Notes: a model not told the origin generated them from the letters alone. Numbered from the stretch's first letter, positions 1 to 6,495 are shown. The stretch: DNA of 7,245 nucleotides from Pseudomonadota bacterium (GCA_023433185.1 JAEZEN010000123.1:1-7245), one strand, 5' to 3'. Program-made: numbers and translations.

Positions 1-134
1 GGCCGCTGGCCGGATGCCGCGCATGAGGCGGGCAAAGGCCGGGCGGCCGCGGACGCGGGTGGGGCCGCGCGGGTGAAGGGAAAGGTGAGGTTTGCCCGTG
101 TGGGGGGCGGGGCCCGGTCAGCGGCGACGGGGCC

Positions 135-206
135 TCATGGGGCGCCGGACAGCGTTGTCGGCACCGCATCCATGGCCTGGATGATGCGATCTGCCGTCAA
201 TATCAT
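135..206 (-). CDS. Possible 23-aa small ORF downstream of nasS
   Basis: This short frame runs ATG (204-206) to TGA (135-137) and encodes MILTADRIIQAMDAVPTTLS followed by GAP. A GAGG sits four bases upstream of the ATG, a usable if tight ribosome-binding site. Its first six residues, MILTAD, resemble the start of NasS (MMLTAD), and 14 of the first 18 bases agree with the nasS start. It lies 66 bases beyond the nasS stop on the same strand. It could be a leader peptide, a degraded duplicate of the nasS start, or chance. It overlaps the hairpin at 141-165, so the DNA here may matter as RNA structure rather than protein. No function is recognised. Confidence 0.2.
   Translation of the reverse strand: MILTADRIIQAMDAVPTTLSGAP
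141..165 (-). ncRNA. Stable hairpin with ANTAR-like hexaloop (candidate NasT target)
   Basis: Read on the - strand, GGTGCCGACA pairs with TGTCCGGCGCC with one G-U pair and one bulged C, around a four-base loop. If the innermost A-U pair is left open the loop is the hexamer AACGCU, with A at position 1 and G at position 4. Those are the two bases conserved in RNA hexaloops bound by ANTAR proteins. A second, weaker 6-bp hairpin (167-183) lies immediately 5', but its loop does not fit the AxxGxx pattern. The site is 108 bases past the stop of nasS, whose operon encodes an ANTAR protein. The usual second AxxGxx hairpin and a U-rich terminator are not seen, so this is only a candidate. Confidence 0.22.
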
Positions 207-272
207 CAAGCCTCAAATGCGTGCAGGTTGCCCAGAAGAGATGATGCAGCGGGAGGCAGCGGGCCGTCCGCC

Positions 273-1604
273 TCAGTCCCCGGGCGTGCCCTCCGTGCCG
301 CTTCTGCGGATGGGAAAGCCCGCGAGATAGTCCGCGATGTTGTCCGCATCGAACGGCCTTCCGTCGAGGATCGGGTCGGGCGCCATGCGGATGTCGCCCT
401 GTACGCCGGGGACGATCGTGCCGCTCGCCGCGCCCTCGGGTTTGGTGTTGGCGATCGGGAGATCGGCTATCCCCGTCAGCGCGGCGCGGTAGAGGTCCGG
501 ACGATAGGCTGCCCCGGCGCGGCGCTGGCCTTCGGCGGAGAAGGCCGTTTGCCCCCACCGCACCATCTGGCTGTAGATCCAGTGCGCCTGGCTGATCCAT
601 GGGAAGTTCGCGGTCTCGCGGTGAAAGACCAGATAGTCCGGAATTTCCCGCGTGGTGCCGTCGGGATCGACCATGAAGCGGCCGCGCAGCAGGCTCCGGA
701 AAAGGTCCGCCCGGACGCCGACATAGGCGTCTTCCGCCAGCATCGCCGCAAGGTCCGACACGTTCTCGCGATCGTCGCACCAGCGTGCCGCGGCGTCCAG
801 CGCCACGATCAGGCGCGACAATGTCTCGCCGTGGGTCTCGGCCCAGTCGGGCCGCACCGCAAGAACCTTCTCCGGCGCCGACGGCCAGATGTCACGCTTG
901 GTCGCGACCACGCGGCCGACGCCGCGCTCGACCGCCACGAGGTTCCACGGGGCGTTGACGCAGAAGCCGTCGATCGCGCCGGCCGCCATGGCGTCGGCGG
1001 TCATCGGCGGCGGCACCACGGTCATCGTCACGTCCCGGTCCGGATCGATGCCGCCGGCCGCCATGAAGAAGCGGAACTCGTAGTTGTGCGACGAGAACGG
1101 GTAGGTCATCCCGAACAGGAGGGGCTTGCGTCCGTCCCGGGCCCGCCGGTCGATCACCGCCTTGAGCGCCCGGGCATTGGTCAGCGCATCCTCGCGGCCC
1201 TCGAGGCCGGCGGCTGCGGCCATCTCGCGATAGAGCGAGACCGAGAGGGTGATGGCGTTGCCGCCGCGCCCCAGCGCGAAGGGCGTGAACGAGCCATAGG
1301 GGTTGGACCCGATGCCGAGCTGGGAGGCGATCGGCATCGGGCTGAGGGCGTGCGCCACGTCGAACTGTCGGAAGGCGAGGCGGTCGCGGATGTTCGACCA
1401 GGAGACGTCGCGGACCAGCTCGAGCGAGAGTCCCTCGCGATCGGCGAAGCCCTGTTCGGCTGCGGCGACCAGGACCGCCACGTCGACAAGCGGAATGAAG
1501 CCGGCCCGGACCACCCGGCTCTCCAGGCGGCGCCGCTGCGCCGGAGCCGTCGCTCCTTGTCCCATGTCGGCGGATCCGATCGAGTGGTCTGCGGTCAGCA
1601 TCAT
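273..1604 (-). CDS. nasS: NasS, cytoplasmic nitrate/nitrite sensor (NrtA-like)
   Basis: This 443-residue protein belongs to the NrtA/CmpA nitrate- and bicarbonate-binding family but has no signal peptide or lipobox, which marks it as the cytoplasmic sensor NasS rather than a transport component. The family signature is clear: GFIPLVDVAVLVAA at about 35-48, then SWSNIRDRLAF (69-79) and DVAHALSPMPIASQLGIG (82-99). In studied systems (Azotobacter, Paracoccus) NasS holds NasT inactive when nitrate and nitrite are absent and releases it on binding either. Its ATG overlaps the nasT stop as ATGA, so the two are translationally coupled. A GGAG on the - strand (1607-1610) is two bases from the first ATG but five from the second in-frame ATG at 1601, so translation may begin at the second Met. 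A true NrtA that has lost its signal peptide is a less likely alternative given the adjacent nasT. Confidence 0.9.
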   Translation of the reverse strand: MMLTADHSIGSADMGQGATAPAQRRRLESRVVRAGFIPLVDVAVLVAAAEQGFADREGLSLELVRDVSWSNIRDRLAFRQFDVAHALSPMPIASQLGIGSNPYGSFTPFALGRGGNAITLSVSLYREMAAAAGLEGREDALTNARALKAVIDRRARDGRKPLLFGMTYPFSSHNYEFRFFMAAGGIDPDRDVTMTVVPPPMTADAMAAGAIDGFCVNAPWNLVAVERGVGRVVATKRDIWPSAPEKVLAVRPDWAETHGETLSRLIVALDAAARWCDDRENVSDLAAMLAEDAYVGVRADLFRSLLRGRFMVDPDGTTREIPDYLVFHRETANFPWISQAHWIYSQMVRWGQTAFSAEGQRRAGAAYRPDLYRAALTGIADLPIANTKPEGAASGTIVPGVQGDIRMAPDPILDGRPFDADNIADYLAGFPIRRSGTEGTPGD

Positions 1605-2191
1605 TTCTCCAGGAGCGATGCGGCGGTGACGACGCTCTGGGCGATGTCGGCCACCTTCCGCTTCTCGTTCATCGCCGCATGGCGGAGCAGTTCATACGCC
1701 GCCTCTTCGCCGATGCCGCGCTGCTTCATCAGGATGCCCTTGGCGCGTTCGATCACTTTCCGCCCCGCAAGTTCCGACCGCGCCGCGTCGAGTTCGCGCT
1801 GCAGCCGGTCGAAGGCGTTGAAGCGGCTGATCGCGGTCTCGACGATCGCCCGGACGCGCTCCTTGCGGAGCCCGTCGACGACGTAGGCGGAGACCCCGGC
1901 GGCGATGGCCGCCGAGATGCTGTCGCTGTCGGACTGATCGACGAACATGGCCACCGGCCGGGAAACGACCTTCGAGACCTGGAACATCTGCTCGAGGACG
2001 TCGCGACTCGGATTCTCGAGCCCGATCAGGATGACGTCCGGATCGAAGGCGGTGAGCCGGCGGAGGAGCCCGCCGGTGGAGGCGATCACCGCCACATCCG
2101 TCATCCCGCCCTCGCGCAGGCCATCGACGAGGATCGCGGCGCGAACCTCGTTCTCCTCGATGACAGCCACGCGGAGCTGAGGGGACTTCAT
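1601..2191 (-). CDS. nasT: NasT, ANTAR-domain transcription antiterminator
   Basis: This 196-residue regulator has an N-terminal receiver-like domain (about 6-120), a short coiled linker (about 125-140) and a C-terminal ANTAR domain (about 140-190). The ANTAR signature is visible in RKVIERAKGILMKQRGIGEE and the following AYELLRHAAMNEKRKVADIA. NasT-type proteins bind paired hairpins in the leader RNA of nitrate-assimilation operons and prevent termination; NasS restrains NasT until nitrate or nitrite appears. The receiver is degenerate: the usual phospho-acceptor Asp position reads ILIGLENPSRD with Gly57, the acidic pair is E12-E13, and the conserved Lys region reads AYVVDGL. Control by NasS binding rather than phosphorylation is therefore expected. 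The start is fixed by family alignment; only a weak GGAAACCGG precedes it. A sigma-54-type promoter lies just upstream at 2219-2234. Confidence 0.93.
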   Translation of the reverse strand: MKSPQLRVAVIEENEVRAAILVDGLREGGMTDVAVIASTGGLLRRLTAFDPDVILIGLENPSRDVLEQMFQVSKVVSRPVAMFVDQSDSDSISAAIAAGVSAYVVDGLRKERVRAIVETAISRFNAFDRLQRELDAARSELAGRKVIERAKGILMKQRGIGEEAAYELLRHAAMNEKRKVADIAQSVVTAASLLEK

Positions 2192-2218
2192 CCGGTTTCC
2201 AGCACGGGATCTTCGCCA

Positions 2219-2234
2219 AGCAGGATCCGTGCCA
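2219..2234 (-). promoter_or_regulatory. Sigma-54 (-24/-12) promoter for nasT-nasS
   Basis: On the - strand the sequence TGGCACGGATCCTGCT matches the RpoN consensus TGGCACG-N4-TTGCW at every fixed position but one (C for the first T of TTGC). The invariant GG and GC are spaced exactly as required. Transcription would start about 12 bases past the GC, near 2208, giving a leader of roughly 17 bases before the nasT ATG at 2191. A 6-bp inverted repeat, GAACGG-N7-CCGTTC at 2236-2254, lies directly upstream. I found no convincing NtrC site (GCACC-N5-GGTGC type) in the 3' end of the antiporter gene. Activation by NtrC under nitrogen limitation is inferred from the promoter class and the genes served. 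Confidence 0.65.
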
Positions 2235-2293
2235 TGAACGGGTTCGCGCCGTTCCGGGCTCCTTCAGGCCTCGGGCCTCCAAGCGCCGCCCGT

Positions 2294-4016
2294 TCACTCC
2301 CCGATTTCGCGCTGCGCGTCCGGTTCGACCGGCTCGATCCGGAGCGGACGTTCGTCCAGTTCGATCAGCTCGACGGCGCGGTCCGCGGCATCCTGGAAAG
2401 GATCGAGGGCCAGGTCCGCGCCCATCGCCGTGAGCGTGTCGGCATCGGTCTCCGGCGTGGTCGTCAGCGCGATCGCGCCGCGGAAGCCGTTGTCCCGGAG
2501 CGACTGCACGAGCACGGGCCGGCCATCGGGATGGCTGACACCGGTGTTCGGGTCGCGGATCGTCGATACCACCCATTGCGCGGTGGCAAGCGGCAGGCTG
2601 GCGATGAACTCGGGGTCCGACACGTCGCCATAGGTTCCGTCGAGGCCGTCCTCGCGCCAGCGGCGCACCGCGGCGGGGCTGAAATCGATGCCGAGCACCC
2701 GGTGGCCCTTCGCGGCGAGCCGCCTGCCGATCGCGCCGCCGTAGCGGCCGAGGCCGAAGAGGATGATGTCGTGGGATCCGTTCGAAACGCCGGCCTCGCC
2801 GCCGGCCTCCCGGGCGCCCTTTCCGCCGAACACGCCCAGGAACGGTTCGCAGAGGGCATAGAGCTGGTGCGAATAGGTGATCATGTAGGTCGAGGCCGCG
2901 ATCGTGATCAGCCCGACCAGGGTGACAAGACCCAGCGCGTTGGTGGTGACATGGCCGATCGTCACGCCCATCGCCATGAAGATGAGCGAGAACTCGCTGA
3001 TCTGGGCGACGGTCAGGCCGGCAAGGAAGCCGGTCCGGCGGCGGTATCCGAGCGCATTCATGATGACGAGGACGATCAGCGGATTGCCGATCAGGACGAA
3101 CAGGGACAGGACGATCGCGGCGAGCGTATCCCCGCCGAGGCTGCTGAGGTCGAGCCGCGATCCGAGCGCGATGAAGAAGAACAGGAGCAGGAAGTCGCGC
3201 AGGGGCGACAGCCGGGCGGCGATCGCGTCGCGGAACGGCGTCGAGGCGAGGGCGACGCCGGCGAGCAGGCCGCCGAGTTCCTTGCCGAAGCCCAGCTCGT
3301 CGCCGAGCGCCCGCAAAGGCGGCGGCGAGCGCGATCGAGAACACCATCAGCAGTTCCGGCGCCCGTGCCAGGCGCTCGGTCAGGGCATCGGCGAGATAGC
3401 GTATGAAGATCAGGACGAGCCCGAGCATCAACGCGCCGGCGGCGAAGACGCTGAGGACGTCGCTCACGCCCGCGTCGCCACGCGCCCCGATGCCGACGGC
3501 CGAAAGGACGATCATCGCCAGCACGACGAAGAGGTCCTGGACGATCAGGAAGCCGAGCGCGATGCGGCCGTGCAGCGAGTCGATCTCCCGCTTGTCGGAC
3601 AGGAGCTTCACGATGATGATCGTGCTGGAAAAGGTCAGGGCGACCGCAACGTAGAGGCTGGTCACGGCGTCGAGGCCGAGGGCAAGGGCGATCAGGAAGC
3701 CGAACGCCGACGTGAATCCCACCTGGCCGAGACCGGTGGCGAGCGAGACCGCGCCCAGCGAGCGGATCAGCCCGACATCGAGCCTGAGGCCGACGAGGAA
3801 GAGGAGGATCGCGATGCCTAGTTCGCCGAGCAGGTCGATGGGCTCGCTCGAATGCGCGATGCCGAGGACGGAAGGCCCGGCGATGATGCCGACGGCAATG
3901 AAGCTGACGATCAGCGGCTGGCGGAGCAGGAGGCCGAGAAAGCCGGCGGCGGCCGCGAGCACCAGGAGGGCCGCAACCTCGTTGAAGATCGAACCGGTGA
4001 TCCATTCGGCCAGCAT
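2294..4016 (-). pseudogene. Kef/YbaL-type monovalent cation:H+ antiporter with RCK domain, frameshifted
   Basis: Two reading frames together give a CPA2-family antiporter of about 573 residues. The first frame (4016 to about 3312) supplies about 235 residues of membrane helices, including LLFLVGLRLD (71-80) and the IVQD motif (Q160-D161) typical of Kef proteins. The second (about 3310 to 2294) supplies GKELGGLLAGVALASTPFRD, the remaining helices, and a C-terminal TrkA-N/RCK nucleotide-binding domain beginning DIILFGLGRYGGAIG (GxGxxG). The break is one extra base in a CCC run at 3310-3312 (GGG on the coding strand); removing one gives AFAALGDELGFG, the expected sequence. Otherwise both halves look intact. 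This may be a recent inactivation or a sequencing error; the original frame has no stop until 1692, within nasT. Such proteins exchange K+ or Na+ for H+ across the inner membrane. A GGAG four bases before the ATG and AGGAGG (4027-4032) support the start. Confidence 0.82.
3310..3312. other. Frameshift site in the antiporter gene
   Basis: The coding strand reads TTTGCGGGCGCTCGGCGACG. As written it gives FAGARR and leaves the family sequence; with one G removed from the GGG it gives FAALGDELG and continues correctly for another 338 residues to the TGA at 2294-2296. The homology switch is abrupt at this point. No slippery heptamer followed by a pseudoknot is apparent, and the run is only three bases, so programmed frameshifting is unlikely. 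Confidence 0.75.
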
Positions 4017-4204
4017 TCAGCTCCATCCTCCTCGCCCGGGGCCGCCAAGGGTCTTCGCCATGCATAGCATGCCGGCCGCCCATTGCCCTGACGATGGATA
4101 GGGGACTCCACGCTCTTTTGCCTCTCAGGATTCCCGAAGGGGCCGGCATCGTGTAGACCGGCTGGCCACACCGGGATCAGCCGGGTTTCGTCGGGAGAAC
4201 GACC
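4017..4204. promoter_or_regulatory. Divergent intergenic region between antiporter and M24-fold gene
   Basis: This 188-base gap must hold the promoters of both flanking genes. The clearest element is the perfect inverted repeat CATGC-ATA-GCATG at 4059-4071, a plausible small operator. A weaker one is CCGGCT (4158-4163) with AGCCGG (4179-4184). I could not identify a convincing -35/-10 or -24/-12 pair on either strand. The ribosome-binding site of the rightward gene is GGGAG at 4193-4197, seven bases from its ATG. Confidence 0.4.
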
Positions 4205-5590
4205 ATGACCGTGACGCTCAAGGACATCGCCCTGCCCGAGTTCGGCCTGCCGGCCGAGCGGCCGGAGCTTTCGCCGGCGCTCCATGCCGAGCGGCTGGCC
4301 CGGTTGCAGGAGCGCATGCGGGCGGCCGGCCTTTCCGCCCTCGTCGTCTATTCCGACCGCGAGCACATGGCCAACATGGCGTACCTCCTCGATTTCGACC
4401 CGCGCTTCGAGGAGGCGCTGCTCGTCCTCGTCGAGGGACGGACCCCGACTGTCCTGACCGGACCCGAGAACGTCGGCCGCGCCGGGGTATCGAAGATCGG
4501 GGTCGACGTCGTCCTGTACCCGCCCTTCGGCCTTCTCGGCCAGGACCGGAGCACCACCCGACCGCTTGCCGACATCCTGCGCGAGGCGGGGCTCGGCGCC
4601 GGCACCATCGGTACCGCCGGCTGGAAGTACTACGGCCGCGAGGAGGCGGCGGAGCCGGAAGGCTGGATCGAGCTGCCGGCGTTCATCGTCGATACGCTCC
4701 GCACGATCGCCGGCCCCGGCGGCCGCGTGGTGAACGCCACGTCGCTGTTCATGGATCCCTCCGGCGGCCTCCGCTCGGTCAACGAGATCGACCAGATCGC
4801 CCAGTTCGAATACGCCAACTGCCAGTCCTCGGAGGCGGTCAAGCGGGTGCTCTTCGGCATCCGCCCCGGCATGACCGAGCAGGACGTGGTCAGCGACCTG
4901 ATGCGGCCGAACGGCACCCCGCTCAACTGCCACATCATGTTCAACACCGGTCCCGACGCCCGCTTCGGCCTGAACAGCCCGCGCCAGCGCGCGATCGGCC
5001 TGGGCGAGTTCGTGACCATGGCCTACGGCACCTGGGGCACGCTGACCTGCCGCGGCGGCTGGCTCGCGAGCGATGCCGGCGACCTGCCCGAGCCCGTGCG
5101 CGACTATGCCGAGAAACTCGCCGGACCGTATTTCGCAACCGTCGCCACGTGGTACGACACCATCGGCATCGGCGTCGCCGGGGGGACGATCGATGCCGTC
5201 GTGAAGAAGGCGGCGGACGGACATTTCCGCCCCTTCCTCAATCCCGGTCACCTCATCCATTTCGACGAGTGGCTGAGCACGCCGATCTATCCGGGCAGCA
5301 CCGAGACGCTCCGCTCCGGTCAGGCCGTCCAGTGCGACATCATCCCGGTGGGCCCCGAGGGCTATTTCAGCTCGAACATGGAGGAGGGCGTCGTGCTCCT
5401 GGATGCCGCCGGCCGTGATGCGCTCCGCGAGCGCCATCCCGGGGCATGGGGGCGGATCGAGGCGCGGCGCGCCTTCATGGCCGACCAGATCGGCATCCGC
5501 CTCAAGCCGGAGATCCTGCCGCTCAGCAACATCCCCACCTACCTGCCGCCCTTCATGCTGTCTCCGGGGCGGGTCTTCACCCGGGGCTGA
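4205..5590 (+). CDS. M24/creatinase-fold protein lacking most metal ligands
   Basis: This 461-residue protein has a creatinase-type N-terminal domain (about 28-170, with SALVVYSDREHMANMAYLLD at 44-63) and an M24 'pita-bread' domain (about 190-400, opening with SVNEIDQIAQFEYANCQSSE and then GIRPGMTEQDV). M24 peptidases bind two metals through Asp, Asp, His, Glu and Glu. Here the first Asp region reads VTMAYGTWG (Asp to Ala273), the second reads GTLTCRGG (probably Cys282), and the first Glu region reads VQCDIIPV (Asp378). Only the GHLIH histidines (349/352) and NMEEGVV (Glu393/394) remain. Creatinase shares this fold and works without metal, using a His and two Glu, so a C-N hydrolase acting on a small substrate is a reasonable guess; the substrate is unknown. 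A DMSP-lyase (DddP) role is unlikely because DddP keeps its metal ligands. GGGAG seven bases upstream supports the start. No signal peptide is seen, so it is probably cytoplasmic. Confidence 0.8.
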   Translation: MTVTLKDIALPEFGLPAERPELSPALHAERLARLQERMRAAGLSALVVYSDREHMANMAYLLDFDPRFEEALLVLVEGRTPTVLTGPENVGRAGVSKIGVDVVLYPPFGLLGQDRSTTRPLADILREAGLGAGTIGTAGWKYYGREEAAEPEGWIELPAFIVDTLRTIAGPGGRVVNATSLFMDPSGGLRSVNEIDQIAQFEYANCQSSEAVKRVLFGIRPGMTEQDVVSDLMRPNGTPLNCHIMFNTGPDARFGLNSPRQRAIGLGEFVTMAYGTWGTLTCRGGWLASDAGDLPEPVRDYAEKLAGPYFATVATWYDTIGIGVAGGTIDAVVKKAADGHFRPFLNPGHLIHFDEWLSTPIYPGSTETLRSGQAVQCDIIPVGPEGYFSSNMEEGVVLLDAAGRDALRERHPGAWGRIEARRAFMADQIGIRLKPEILPLSNIPTYLPPFMLSPGRVFTRG

Positions 5591-5646
5591 CCGCGCCGCC
5601 GACGCGCACGGCGGCCACGGCAGGCGGACGCCGCGGCGCCGGACCA

Positions 5647-5674
5647 TTGACACGCTCCATATCTCCATTATTCT
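5647..5674 (+). promoter_or_regulatory. Sigma-70-type promoter of the ars operon
   Basis: A perfect -35 box TTGACA (5647-5652) is followed, after a 16-base spacer, by TATTCT (5669-5674), which matches the -10 consensus at four of six positions. The region is distinctly AT-rich against its surroundings. Transcription would start about seven bases on, at or next to the arsR ATG at 5681, so the arsR message is predicted to be leaderless. The -10 box sits in the middle of the inverted repeat at 5655-5686, so a repressor bound there would block RNA polymerase. Confidence 0.7.
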
Positions 5675-5686
5675 GGAGATATGGAG
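5655..5686. promoter_or_regulatory. ArsR operator: perfect 13-bp inverted repeat
   Basis: CTCCATATCTCCA (5655-5667) and TGGAGATATGGAG (5674-5686) are perfect reverse complements separated by six bases, TTATTC. ArsR/SmtB repressors bind such symmetric sites as dimers. The repeat covers the promoter spacer, the -10 box and the first six bases of arsR, including its ATG, so the last arm is both operator and coding sequence. Autorepression released by arsenite is inferred from position and family. Confidence 0.75.
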
Positions 5687-6046
5687 AAGATTGATGCGAT
5701 AGCGAGCCTCGCAGCGCTCGCCCAGGATACGCGGCTCGACATCTTTCGGCTGCTGGTCCAGGCTGGCAGCGAGGGACGCGCCGTCGGGCATATCGGCGAG
5801 ACGCTGGGCCTGCCGTCGGCCACCTTGTCGTTCCACCTGGGGCAGTTGAAGCACGCCGGGCTCGTGACCTTCCGCCGCGAGGGACGGTCGCTGATTTATG
5901 CCGCCAATTTCGCGGCCATGGACGGGCTGATCGCTTACCTGACGGAGAACTGCTGCGGCAGCGAGGCGAGCGACTGCGGGGTCGGGATCAGCGTCGCCTG
6001 TGCGTCGGCGAAGCGGCCGAGGTCGAAGGAGGCCGCGGGCGCATGA
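5681..6046 (+). CDS. arsR: ArsR, arsenite-responsive repressor
   Basis: This 121-residue protein is a winged-helix ArsR/SmtB-family repressor. The opening IASLAALAQDTRLDIFRLLV is the usual helix 1-2 region, and the recognition helix lies in GLPSATLSFHLGQLKHAGLV (43-62). There is no ELCVCDL metal site in the recognition helix as in E. coli plasmid ArsR. Instead cysteines sit near the C-terminus as NCC (91, 92) and DCG (99), with another at 107. This resembles the Acidithiobacillus ferrooxidans type, where a vicinal Cys pair and a third Cys bind As(III). It should repress its own operon and release DNA on binding arsenite. The chosen ATG gives the canonical N-terminus, but no Shine-Dalgarno precedes it and the predicted transcript starts at or beside it, so translation is probably leaderless. 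Its stop overlaps the arsC start (ATGA). Confidence 0.93.
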   Translation: MEKIDAIASLAALAQDTRLDIFRLLVQAGSEGRAVGHIGETLGLPSATLSFHLGQLKHAGLVTFRREGRSLIYAANFAAMDGLIAYLTENCCGSEASDCGVGISVACASAKRPRSKEAAGA

Positions 6047-6477
6047 GCACGTTCTTTGGCGATGTGGTCATCTACCACAACCCGGCCTGCGGCACCTCGC
6101 GCAACACGCTCGCCATGATCCGCAATGCGGGGATCGAGCCCCACGTCGTCGAGTACCTCAAGACGCCACCGTCGCGCGCCTTGCTGATGCAACTCGTGGA
6201 ACGAATGGGCGTGTCACTGCGCGCCATCCTGCGCGAGAAGGGGACGCCCTACGCCGAACTCGGGCTGGGGGAGGGCAGTGTCTCCGATGACGACCTCCTC
6301 GATGCGATCGCGGCCCATCCGATCCTCATCAACCGGCCCATCGTCGTCACGCCCAGGGGCGTGCGGCTGTGCCGGCCCTCCGAAACCGTCCTCGACCTCC
6401 TGCCGGCCCAACGGGGCGCCTTCACCAAGGAGGACGGCGAGGCGGTGACCGACGCCGACGGCAACCGGCTCGCCTGA
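6043..6477 (+). CDS. arsC: ArsC, glutaredoxin-dependent arsenate reductase
   Basis: This 144-residue cytoplasmic enzyme reduces arsenate to arsenite using glutathione and glutaredoxin. It closely resembles the E. coli ArsC class: [13 protein letters not shown] carries the catalytic Cys (Cys16, equivalent to Cys12), and the three oxyanion-binding arginines correspond to Arg64 (AILR), Arg98 (INRPI) and Arg111 (LCRPSE). The [11 protein letters not shown] block and the GAFTKEDGE tail are typical, and length is normal. The ATG overlaps the arsR stop; AAGGAGG at 6026-6032 lies ten bases upstream. The N-terminus is four residues longer than in E. coli. Arsenite is normally then exported by ArsB or Acr3, neither of which is intact in this window. 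Confidence 0.96.
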   Translation: MSTFFGDVVIYHNPACGTSRNTLAMIRNAGIEPHVVEYLKTPPSRALLMQLVERMGVSLRAILREKGTPYAELGLGEGSVSDDDLLDAIAAHPILINRPIVVTPRGVRLCRPSETVLDLLPAQRGAFTKEDGEAVTDADGNRLA

Positions 6478-6495
6478 GCCTGCAGGAACACCACC

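Larger units (their letters stand above)
1..272. other. Region downstream of nasS without a confident gene
   Basis: No reading frame here has recognisable protein family content. One + strand frame is open from the left edge to a stop at 73-75 and another to a stop at 28-30; either could be the tail of a gene outside the window, but neither tail is recognisable. On the - strand there is a 23-codon ORF (135-206) and a strong hairpin (141-165), listed separately. A short inverted repeat, CGGGCAAA at 29-36 and TTTGCCCG at 91-98, has a 54-base loop and no T tract, so I do not call it a terminator. In Paracoccus denitrificans nasTS is followed by nitrate-assimilation genes, so this stretch could be the leader of such a gene transcribed leftward off the edge. 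That is inference. Confidence 0.5.

Noticed and set aside
228..1886. 552-codon + strand open frame opposite nasS and nasT
   Set aside because: It is antisense to two well-supported genes; its translation is Arg/His/Asp-rich with no family resemblance, as expected from GC-rich shadow frames.
2266..2278. AGGCC-TCG-GGCCT inverted repeat after the antiporter stop as a terminator
   Set aside because: The stem is only five base pairs and no T tract follows on the - strand.
1692..3311. Continuation of the antiporter frame past the frameshift to make a 774-residue protein
   Set aside because: After residue 235 the translation becomes Arg/Pro/His-rich with no domains, while the neighbouring frame carries the expected antiporter and RCK sequence.
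1679..3406. 575-codon + strand open frame opposite nasT and the antiporter
   Set aside because: It is antisense to recognised genes, rich in Arg/Glu/Asp from complementary codons, with no motif or ribosome-binding support.
4113..4145. CTCTCAGGA followed by CCCGAAGGGGCC, reminiscent of glycine riboswitch pieces
   Set aside because: The conserved blocks are in the wrong order and too close together, the P1 partner is missing, and the flanking genes are not glycine-related.
5591..5646. Terminator after the M24-fold gene
   Set aside because: The segment is very GC-rich with only short partial complementarities (GCGCCG/CGGCGC type) and no T run, so no intrinsic terminator can be supported.
3911..5854. 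647-codon - strand open frame across the M24-fold gene and arsR
   Set aside because: It is the complement of confident + strand coding sequence and has low-complexity, unrecognisable content.
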